Shown in pieces: positions 1 to 6,484 of a stretch of 17,457 bases of DNA; positions within the stretch are counted from its first letter, which is position 1; the number at the start of each line of letters is the position of its first letter. The notes under the pieces are model-generated. The model did not search any database. It saw nothing but the letters and a program-made list of their open reading frames with translations, and was not told where the DNA came from. Location: positions 1 through 17,457 of the forward strand of contig WTHW01000051.1 of assembly GCA_011526395.1 (NCBI GenBank), given 5' to 3'. This DNA comes from Alphaproteobacteria bacterium (GTDB lineage Bacteria; Pseudomonadota; Alphaproteobacteria; Puniceispirillales; Puniceispirillaceae). The position numbers were made by a program, and so were the translations under genes.

Positions 1-311
1 CGATAAGCTGGCATGTCGAAAAGCTTCGCAAAGCGCGCGAGCGGGCCTGTCATTGCCTTATTTGACGGGTGCGCAAAAGCCCAAACCTGTTGCATCTCAA
101 TTGATGATGAATCACCTTTGGTTAACTTCAGTCCTAATAGTTGAATTTCAACAACATCCTCTGGCGTAAGCTCTGGTGATGGCATGATAATCTGCGATGA
201 TAGCGCAGCTGAAACCTTATCATCATCTGCCAAGCTAAATGCCGGCATAGAACATAAAGCCACTATTGCCATAATGTATTTGAGACGCTGTATCATATTC
301 ATAATACGCAT
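1..311 (-). CDS. Exported protein of unknown function, N-terminal part only (cut by window edge)
   Basis: An open frame with no stop runs off the left edge, so only about the first 103 residues are visible. It opens with a signal-peptide-like segment: basic residues (QRLK), a hydrophobic core (IMAIVALCSM) and a likely cleavage site after AFSLA, followed by an acidic mature start (DDDK). The mature part contains WAFAHPSNKAMTGPLARFA. From memory this resembles small DUF4864-like proteins, which carry an F-ASP-N-A-TGPLERF pattern; I am not sure of that match. In-frame ATG codons lie at 311, 302 and 296, none with a clear ribosome binding site; the longest is given. It lies just downstream of the HAD gene on the same strand (18 bases) and could be co-transcribed with it. 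Function unknown. Confidence 0.6.
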   Translation of the reverse strand, partial: MRIMNMIQRLKYIMAIVALCSMPAFSLADDDKVSAALSSQIIMPSPELTPEDVVEIQLLGLKLTKGDSSSIEMQQVWAFAHPSNKAMTGPLARFAKLFDMPAY

Positions 312-329
312 CACAGATACTATTTGGAT

Positions 330-1019
330 TTACATTTTCAGAAAATCGCGCGCTAACTGACTTGCTTCATCAAGGTCAGAGACGATATGATGCGGGCCAT
401 CTCCTAGCACCTCTTGTGTCTGTCCTGTTCGATTGACCCAAATTGTGCGATATCCAAAATGGCGCGCACCTGCGATATCCCACCCATTGGATGAAAAGAA
501 TAATACCTCATCTGGCTTTACACCAAAGGCATCACATCCCAATTGATAGACGTCGCGCGATGGTTTGAAAATGCCGACATCCTCAACAGATAATATTTTA
601 TCAAGATAGCTATCTATCCCGGCTGAGTGCGTTGCATCACGCAACATATCATGATTGCCATTTGATAAAATTGCTGTGGGAACATCTGTCGAATCTTGCA
701 ACAGGCGCTTTGCATCATCATAGGCATCAATCTTTCGATAAAGCGCCAGCAAATCATCTCTGAGCGCGCTATCACCATCCAAGCCAGTGTCTGCAAGCGC
801 ATAATCAAGAGCATCGCTTGTGCATTGCCAAAAGGGAACATAAGCGCCCATTAAAGCGCGTAGCCAACTATAGTGAAGTTGTTTTGTGCGCCATATTGCA
901 GAAAGCTGTGCTTCATGCGCCGCCAATTTTGGATATCTATCAGATTGAACAAGACGCCTAGTGGCAGAGTTCACGTCAAGCAAGGTGCCGTAAGCATCAA
1001 AAATCGCCGCTTTCAACAA
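330..1019 (-). CDS. HAD-superfamily hydrolase, type II haloacid dehalogenase-like
   Basis: A 229-residue protein of the usual family length, probably a cytoplasmic hydrolase of L-2-haloalkanoic acids or a related small substrate. The HAD motifs are in order: nucleophile Asp8 in FDAYGTLLD, a WRTKQLHYSWLR segment (39-54 region) typical of type II haloacid dehalogenases, Ser119-Asn120 (motif II), Lys152 in GIFKPS (motif III), Tyr158, and SSNGWD at 176-181 (motif IV). This matches the known catalytic set of the L-2-haloacid dehalogenases. Dehalogenase activity itself is an inference, since many relatives act on other substrates. The start is TTG at 1019; an AGGAG at 1029-1033 lies 9 bases upstream and supports it. 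The next codon is also TTG, so 1016 is possible. Confidence 0.88.
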   Translation of the reverse strand: MLKAAIFDAYGTLLDVNSATRRLVQSDRYPKLAAHEAQLSAIWRTKQLHYSWLRALMGAYVPFWQCTSDALDYALADTGLDGDSALRDDLLALYRKIDAYDDAKRLLQDSTDVPTAILSNGNHDMLRDATHSAGIDSYLDKILSVEDVGIFKPSRDVYQLGCDAFGVKPDEVLFFSSNGWDIAGARHFGYRTIWVNRTGQTQEVLGDGPHHIVSDLDEASQLARDFLKM

Positions 1020-1047
1020 TCTTGCTATCTCCTATCAGTTTATAGGA

Positions 1048-1371
1048 TCAATCAAAACCGCGACAGCCAAATTCTGCCGTCGCTGTATCGCCATCAATCG
1101 CTATATGAACCATATAGCTTGTATCATAAGCACGTGCTTGGCAGGCAGCTAGCGCCTCATTTTGAATATTAACAGGTGCTGAAATCAGCGTATGATCACT
1201 AAGAGGCCAGCTCATAAACAAGCTTGGTAATTGAGGGGCTTCTTCTTCAACAATATCTATTTGTGGATCATCATCTGAAGAATGAATTTTATCCATTACA
1301 CTCGCACAGCCAGATAGGCCAACCATTAAACCAGCAGCAAGAACACTGTTAATCAAAAACTTTAGCATCAT
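1048..1371 (-). CDS. Small predicted lipoprotein of unknown function
   Basis: A 107-residue protein with a type II signal peptide: a short basic start (MMLKF), a hydrophobic stretch and a lipobox LSGC whose cysteine is residue 22, so it should be lipidated and membrane anchored. The residue after the cysteine is Ala, not Asp, which favours the outer membrane if the usual sorting rule applies. The mature part begins with an acidic low-complexity stretch (SSDDDPQIDIVEEEAP) and has two more cysteines (in LAACQARAY and in the C-terminal FGCRGFD) that could form a disulfide in the periplasm. I do not recognise a family. ATG codons at 1371 and 1368 are both possible starts. It ends in TGA, showing that TGA is read as stop here. 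Confidence 0.7.
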   Translation of the reverse strand: MMLKFLINSVLAAGLMVGLSGCASVMDKIHSSDDDPQIDIVEEEAPQLPSLFMSWPLSDHTLISAPVNIQNEALAACQARAYDTSYMVHIAIDGDTATAEFGCRGFD

Positions 1372-1462
1372 CTCAGCCTATTTATATATTACTCAAACCC
1401 TTGAAAAATCATAATGCAATCATTTCATCTTTGTATAGCATTAAATGTTGCATTCATAATGT

Positions 1463-2362
1463 CTATGATTTGCTCTGTTTTTGTGTTTGTGCAAATAGCA
1501 ATCCAATAAGGATCAATCCAAGCGCAATGATTTTATCGCTCGTAATCGCCTCGCCAAGGGCTGTTGCGCCGATTATCATGGCCATAGCAGGGATAAGGTA
1601 ACCAACATAGGATGTGAAACTCGCACCTGCGCGCGCGATTAGATAATACCGAATTGAAAAAGCAAGTGCTGTTGGCATAACACCAAGCCAGACAACCATT
1701 TGCCAGCTAAGAGGTGACCATGATGAGGGGTTTGGTGCCTCAATGAGCAAAGCAAGTGGCCATAATAAAATCGCTGCTAGTGAGATAGCCAACGCTGAAA
1801 TAGTCAAAGGTGGTATGTCAGATAATTTCCGCACCATCAAATTACCAGACACATAACATAATGACGCAAATACAGCGACGAGTTGCGCTATGACATAGCC
1901 TTGTCCAATCGCTGAAAACCCTTTAGCCAATATAAGGCATGTACCAGAGAGGCCTATTAGAATCCCGAAAATGCGTCTTTTGGAAATGTGACGCTCCAAT
2001 CCAAATGCCCATGCACCAGCTATAGTGGCAATCGGGCCAACAGACATTAATAAAGCGACTAATGATGATTCAATGCGCAGCTCAGCCCATGGAATAAGGA
2101 CAAAAGGAAGAGCAGAGCCAAGCCCCCCCACAACAAGAAATTGAGGGAAATGCCGCCACAAAATTGACCATGCAATAGGTCCCTTTAATCGCAATATAAA
2201 TAACAGGATTAAGGCAGCGATTGAGGATCTGGTCGCCGCTAGTGAGATTGGACCTGTTTCAATTACGGCTATTTTCATCGCGCCAAAGGCAGATGCCCAT
2301 AAAAAAGCAATCAATAATAACAAGCCTATATTTGTTGCCTGCCAATAAAATGAAGTCTTCAT
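1463..2362 (-). CDS. EamA-family (DMT superfamily) transporter, second copy
   Basis: A 299-residue, very hydrophobic protein with about ten membrane helices arranged as two EamA repeats (roughly 10-145 and 155-290), the normal size for the drug/metabolite transporter superfamily. The first helix, LLLLIAFLWASAFGAMKIA, is typical of the family, and the short Lys/Gln-rich tail (QKQSKS) is probably cytoplasmic. Relatives move amino acids, nucleotides, sugars or drugs; the substrate cannot be read from sequence. It follows the other EamA gene after 19 bases and is probably in the same transcript as that gene and metZ. The two EamA proteins differ clearly in sequence, so they are not a recent duplication. 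Confidence 0.87.
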   Translation of the reverse strand: MKTSFYWQATNIGLLLLIAFLWASAFGAMKIAVIETGPISLAATRSSIAALILLFILRLKGPIAWSILWRHFPQFLVVGGLGSALPFVLIPWAELRIESSLVALLMSVGPIATIAGAWAFGLERHISKRRIFGILIGLSGTCLILAKGFSAIGQGYVIAQLVAVFASLCYVSGNLMVRKLSDIPPLTISALAISLAAILLWPLALLIEAPNPSSWSPLSWQMVVWLGVMPTALAFSIRYYLIARAGASFTSYVGYLIPAMAMIIGATALGEAITSDKIIALGLILIGLLFAQTQKQSKS

Positions 2363-2381
2363 TGCGCGCGCTCACATCACT

Positions 2382-3278
2382 TTAAGGCAGTAACAAATAA
2401 GAGCTAGCCACCACAAGTCCAGCACCGCACCAAGCACCCAATGGCGGTATCCGCTTTGTTTGCCACCAGATAAATGGCAAAACCAATACAGGGCTTATAG
2501 AGGCAAGCAAACTTACCTCTGCCACAGGCCCTGTCTCTAGCGCAATTAACATTAGGGCAACACCAAAGCTAAGGCCGAAAAAACCGTTTCCGATAATTGA
2601 TAAAATAATATCTTTTCCGGGCAATAGCGGTTTGTTGCGCGCTGTGGTATCAAACGGCCAAGTTGCCCATAGACATATCGCGGCGACAAGCACACGTAGC
2701 AGAGACGCAACCCAAGGACTTGCCCCATCTGCCATAACAGGCCGCAGAATCAATACCCCAGATGCTTGTCCCAAAGCAGCTAACAAGCCAGCGCCCACAC
2801 CAATCCATAAAGGAGGTTCTATGCGCTCCCAAATGTGACTGATATCGCGTCTTTTGCCATATAAAATGGCAAGCACAATACCTACAAAGCCGATTACCAC
2901 AGCCGCGATAATACGAACATCCAATGTCTCTGATAAAATCAACCAGCCAAGCAGAGCTGCAATCGGTGCATTGGCGGCAAATAGGACACCTGTTAAGCGC
3001 GGGCCAAGGCGGCGCATAGCTACGAATAAAAAATAATCGCCCAGAACAACACCAATCACGCTTGATAGGATAATCGGTATGATATGATCAGCCTCAATCA
3101 TCCAGCTCGACCCTGATATCATAACCATCGGCACAAGCCATAGGCTGGCAACAATCATCCGAATGCGGTTAAAATGCAATGATCCCATCGCCACTGCTGG
3201 GGCATGACCAAGCAGGCCAGAAATCGTCCAGCTTAGTGCAGCACCAAGCGCGAATAAATGGGCAGTTTCAAAGAACAT
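2382..3278 (-). CDS. EamA-family (DMT superfamily) transporter, first copy
   Basis: A 298-residue integral membrane protein with about ten predicted helices in two EamA repeats (about 5-135 and 155-295). A charged cytoplasmic connector near 140-152 (YGKRRDISHIWERIEP) separates the halves. Its ATG follows the metZ stop after one base (TAA-C-ATG), so translation is probably coupled to metZ. This position makes export or uptake of an amino acid or sulfur metabolite related to homoserine or methionine a reasonable guess, but only from context; the sequence does not name a substrate. Confidence 0.87.
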   Translation of the reverse strand: MFFETAHLFALGAALSWTISGLLGHAPAVAMGSLHFNRIRMIVASLWLVPMVMISGSSWMIEADHIIPIILSSVIGVVLGDYFLFVAMRRLGPRLTGVLFAANAPIAALLGWLILSETLDVRIIAAVVIGFVGIVLAILYGKRRDISHIWERIEPPLWIGVGAGLLAALGQASGVLILRPVMADGASPWVASLLRVLVAAICLWATWPFDTTARNKPLLPGKDIILSIIGNGFFGLSFGVALMLIALETGPVAEVSLLASISPVLVLPFIWWQTKRIPPLGAWCGAGLVVASSYLLLP

Positions 3279-3279
3279 G

Positions 3280-4482
3280 TTATGCGATAATATCCAAAGC
3301 TTGGCGCAAATCTTTTATCAAATCATCACAATCTTCAAGACCAACTGACAAGCGTATGTGACCATCTTTAATATCTAATTTGTCACGTTCCTCTGGCCCA
3401 ATATTCATATGTGTTGTGCTTGACGGATGACAGGCGAGTGATTTTGAATCACCAAGATTATTTGATATCAGGATAAGTGATAAGCTATTCAGGAACCTAA
3501 ATGCCCCATCTTTTTCCCCTTTGACCTCAAAGGCGATAAGCGAGCCAAAATCTGACATTTGTTTTTTTGCTAGCTCATATTGTGGATGGCTAGGCAGACC
3601 CGGATAAGAGACAGATAACACAGCCTCATGAGAGTCTAGCATTTGCGCTATCTTATAGGCTGTCTTTGTTTGTGCATCCACTCGTAACGGCAATGTTTCA
3701 AGTGACTTCAATAATACCCATGCATTAAACGAGCTAATGGTTGCGCCAGTCTGACGATAAAATGGCATTAATTCATTTTTGATAAAACCTTCACTACCAA
3801 GCACAAAACCGCCCAGAACACGTCCCTGCCCATCAATATGCTTTGTTGCTGAATAACATATGATATCAGCACCGAATAAGAGCGGCCTTTGCAATATCGG
3901 CGTCGCAAAAACATTATCTACCACAACCCGCGCGCCTGCTTGATGCGCTAGCTCGCTTACCTTTGCCAGATCAACAAGTTGTAATGTCGGGTTTGATGGT
4001 GTTTCCAAAAATACAATCTTACAAGGGCGAGATAACGCCTCTTGCCATGCAGATAATTCACGGCCATCCACAAGCTCAACATCAACACCCCATTTTGGCA
4101 GGATCTTTGTCAAAATAGCATGACAGGCGCCAAATAAGGCGCGGCTAGCTACAACCCTATCACCGACGGATAATTGGCATGCCATAGCGGCGAAGATTGC
4201 GGCCATACCTGTGCCAGTCGCAAGGCATGCCTCAGCCCCTTCAAGTTCAGCCATGCGCTGTTGCAAGACCTCAACTGTAGGATTGCCATATCTGCTATAG
4301 ACGAACCTATCTATGCTCTCATCAAAAGCTGCTTCTGCTTCTTCTGCTGAGCCATAAACATATCCAGACGTCAGATATAACGTCTCGGCTGTCTCATCAA
4401 ATTGAGTCCGGTTAATACCCCCATGCACAAGCTGGGTGTTTTGCCCGTAATTATTTTGCCCAGAATTATTTTGCTTTGTCAC
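3280..4482 (-). CDS. metZ: O-succinylhomoserine sulfhydrylase MetZ
   Basis: A 400-residue PLP enzyme of the Cys/Met metabolism family that makes homocysteine directly from O-succinylhomoserine and sulfide, in methionine synthesis. Visible motifs are YSRYGNPT at 62-69 (phosphate-binding region from the neighbouring subunit), the ATGTGMAAI loop at 88-96, VVVDNVFATP around 186-195, and the PLP lysine at Lys214 in SATKHIDGQG. MetZ is preferred over MetB or MetC because of the start of the conserved part (TQLVHGG-RTQFDETAE) and the GYVYGSAEEAE segment; an O-acetylhomoserine substrate is possible. The start is GTG at 4482 with only a weak AGAGA site upstream; no ATG lies before residue 87. Residues 5-15 are a two-copy Asn/Gly/Gln repeat that is not conserved and adds a short tail. 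The stop is followed after one base by an EamA transporter gene. Confidence 0.9.
   Translation of the reverse strand: MTKQNNSGQNNYGQNTQLVHGGINRTQFDETAETLYLTSGYVYGSAEEAEAAFDESIDRFVYSRYGNPTVEVLQQRMAELEGAEACLATGTGMAAIFAAMACQLSVGDRVVASRALFGACHAILTKILPKWGVDVELVDGRELSAWQEALSRPCKIVFLETPSNPTLQLVDLAKVSELAHQAGARVVVDNVFATPILQRPLLFGADIICYSATKHIDGQGRVLGGFVLGSEGFIKNELMPFYRQTGATISSFNAWVLLKSLETLPLRVDAQTKTAYKIAQMLDSHEAVLSVSYPGLPSHPQYELAKKQMSDFGSLIAFEVKGEKDGAFRFLNSLSLILISNNLGDSKSLACHPSSTTHMNIGPEERDKLDIKDGHIRLSVGLEDCDDLIKDLRQALDIIA
4441..4470 (-). repeat. Two-copy 15-bp tandem repeat in the metZ N-terminus
   Basis: Two adjacent 15-base units differ at two positions (plus strand ttgcccgtaattatt and ttgcccagaattatt). 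They encode NNSGQ and NNYGQ near the start of MetZ. This is an in-frame expansion outside the conserved fold. Confidence 0.8.
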
Positions 4483-4607
4483 GCCGATCTCTCTTGCTTA
4501 TCTTGCCATGCCAGTCTCAACTAGCGTCTCAATATTTGCATCAGGGAGGTGAGCTTACGACATTTTAATTAAATATCACAGCCCCTAGTTTTGATTTGAA
4601 AAGATAT
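4483..4607. other. metZ upstream region with a 7-bp direct repeat
   Basis: This 125-base gap separates regA from metZ. It holds two exact copies of GTCTCAA at 4514-4520 and 4526-4532, 12 bases apart (about one helical turn), which could be a protein-binding site next to the metZ start. An AT-rich stretch near 4562-4578 may contain the promoter, but I see no convincing -35/-10 pair. I looked for a SAM-II-type riboswitch, which is common before methionine genes in this class, and could not recognise one. Confidence 0.4.
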
Positions 4608-5138
4608 CTAGTTATGCGGAGCGTGTTTTGCCAAAATACGCTGAAGCGTGCGCCTATGCATCTTTAAGCGGCGCGCTGTCTCTGAGACATTCCTGTCACA
4701 TTGCTCAAACACACGTTGAATATGCTCCCACCGTACCCTATCAGCACTCATCGGATCATCTGGTGGCGGTGGCATCTCATCAGGGCGTTGCAATAAAGCG
4801 GCTAAGATTTGGTCAGGATTGGCAGGTTTCGGCAAATAATCAAGCGCACCAGCTTTTACGGCTGCAACGGCCGTTGCGATATTGCCAAAGCCCGTCAATA
4901 TAACAATGCGGCACTCAGCATTCACCGCTTGAAGAGCTTTGACAACTTCCAAACCACTTCCATCTTCTAGTTTTAAATCTAGAATGGCGTAATTCGGCAC
5001 CACATCATTTGCCATGACAATGCCTTCTTGGACAGAATCAGCCATTGATACGATAAAGCCATTTTGCTCCATCGCACGAGCCATCCTCTTTCTCAAAGGG
5101 GCGTCATCATCTAGAATTAATAGCGTTTTGTCGCTCAT
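4608..5138 (-). CDS. regA: Response regulator RegA/PrrA/ActR (redox control)
   Basis: A 176-residue DNA-binding response regulator, partner of the RegB-like kinase encoded just upstream. The receiver domain (1-115) has the acidic pair around 10-12, phospho-acceptor Asp54 in AILDLKLEDGSG, Thr82 and Lys104 in DYLPKPAN. A proline-rich hinge (PPPP at 123-126) leads to a Fis-like helix-turn-helix at about 149-171 (NVSETARRLKMHRRTLQRIL), which is very conserved in this family. RegA proteins control respiration, carbon and nitrogen fixation and, where present, photosynthesis genes in response to redox state. An AGGAG lies 10 bases before the ATG. The gap to regB is 18 bases, so the pair is an operon. 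Confidence 0.94.
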   Translation of the reverse strand: MSDKTLLILDDDAPLRKRMARAMEQNGFIVSMADSVQEGIVMANDVVPNYAILDLKLEDGSGLEVVKALQAVNAECRIVILTGFGNIATAVAAVKAGALDYLPKPANPDQILAALLQRPDEMPPPPDDPMSADRVRWEHIQRVFEQCDRNVSETARRLKMHRRTLQRILAKHAPHN

Positions 5139-5156
5139 CAGCCTGTATCTCCTGAT

Positions 5157-6476
5157 CTAGATATAGGCACGCGGTATGTGAATGACAACTCTTCCCCCGC
5201 CTTCATCTGCATTTGAGATACGCATGACACCGCCCGAATTTTCAACAAGACTCATAGCAAGGTAAAGACCTAGCCCCCTGTGACCATCACGACCTTTTCG
5301 GGTGGTATTAAAAGGCTGTCCAAACCGGTTTATTATTGATTTACTAAATCCCTTACCATCATCACTGATTGAAATCATAAGCATATCACTGTCCCATGAA
5401 ACGCCAAATGTAACATAATTTTTTGCATAACCATCAGCATTATCTAAAATAGTTTCCAATGCATATTTTAGCTCAGGGCGTCCATACATAATAGGCTCAT
5501 CAGCATCATCAACACCCCGAATATCCCATATGACTTCATGAGACATATCTGCGAGGATTGGGGCCACTAATGACTGCACAACCTCGCTTGCAGGCAGTGC
5601 AAATGCGATTTGGTCAGATGGCCTTGTCGCATCTTGGTCTAGCTCTTGTAAAATGATACGACACCGTTCAACCTCACGATTTAACAAATGCAAATCTTCA
5701 GCTTGATGATCATCCTCTTTGATTTGCTTCACAAGATCATGGCTGATGAGTGAGATAGTATTTAACGGCGAGCCTAATTTATGTGCCGCCGCAGTGGCAA
5801 GCCGGCCAAGTGCAAGTGCTTCACGTTCAGAAGCAAGCGATAATTGCGCCTTATTCAATGAGTTCGCTAGTTCTCTTGTGTTATTTGCAAGATACCACGT
5901 GTAAAAGGCAATAAAGACTGCTGAAATAATCAATGCGACCAAAATGCCAAATAAAAATAATTGCGGTACAACAAATTGGCTATCCTGCCATGGCAAAGGC
6001 AAATGATATACTGATAGCAAAGATGCTAAAATAATTACCAACAGCAATAAAAATAAGGTTGCGCGTAATTCTAAAATCGCGGCTGAGACAACAATAGGCG
6101 CCAATAACAGAATGAAAAAGGGATTCAGCAAACCACCTGTTAAGTAAATGAGGCCAGCAAGCTGGATAACGTCAAACGATAAGGCAAGCATAATCTCGAA
6201 GGGATGAATGCTCTTAAGGTGACGGTTGCGTTGATCAATGCCCAAATTCACAAATGCGGATGTGACAATCACGCCAAGCGCTTCAGTAAATGGAAATTCA
6301 TAGCCAAAGCCAAATTGTATGATCAGGCAAGCAAGCAGTTGTCCTGCCAGTGCAAGCCATCTGATCTTCACTAGGTTTTGTGGATCAAACGGGCCTTTGC
6401 GAAGAGACGTTAATTGCCACTCAGCAGATTGTGATGACATCTCAGACGGGTTTGTCTTTTCTGTCATCTTTGGCAT
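5157..6476 (-). CDS. regB: Membrane sensor histidine kinase RegB/PrrB/ActS
   Basis: A 439-residue redox-sensing kinase. About six membrane helices fill residues 35-200 and include GGLLNPF at 114-120, the GGxxNPF motif linked to ubiquinone binding in RegB. The dimerisation/H-box carries His232 in AAAHKLGSPLNTI; Cys272 in ERCRIIL corresponds to the redox-active cysteine of RegB. The ATPase domain has an N-box near Asn346 (LDNADGY), DDGKGF at 372-377 and GHRGLGLYLA near 398-407. The residue after the phospho-accepting His is Lys, where the family normally has Glu. The start is uncertain: AAGGAA touches the ATG at 6476, while an ATG at 6467 sits 10 bases from AGGA and gives 436 residues. gyrB ends 8 bases upstream. 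Confidence 0.93.
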   Translation of the reverse strand: MPKMTEKTNPSEMSSQSAEWQLTSLRKGPFDPQNLVKIRWLALAGQLLACLIIQFGFGYEFPFTEALGVIVTSAFVNLGIDQRNRHLKSIHPFEIMLALSFDVIQLAGLIYLTGGLLNPFFILLLAPIVVSAAILELRATLFLLLLVIILASLLSVYHLPLPWQDSQFVVPQLFLFGILVALIISAVFIAFYTWYLANNTRELANSLNKAQLSLASEREALALGRLATAAAHKLGSPLNTISLISHDLVKQIKEDDHQAEDLHLLNREVERCRIILQELDQDATRPSDQIAFALPASEVVQSLVAPILADMSHEVIWDIRGVDDADEPIMYGRPELKYALETILDNADGYAKNYVTFGVSWDSDMLMISISDDGKGFSKSIINRFGQPFNTTRKGRDGHRGLGLYLAMSLVENSGGVMRISNADEGGGRVVIHIPRAYI

Positions 6477-6484
6477 TTCCTTAT

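Noticed and set aside
1401..1601. Plus-strand frame overlapping the second EamA gene
   Set aside because: It is the shadow of a well-supported transporter gene and has no recognisable protein features; the same applies to the other short antisense frames inside gyrB, recF, dnaN, metZ and ubiB.
4483..4607. SAM riboswitch before metZ
   Set aside because: The stems and conserved bases of the SAM classes I know could not be found in the gap.
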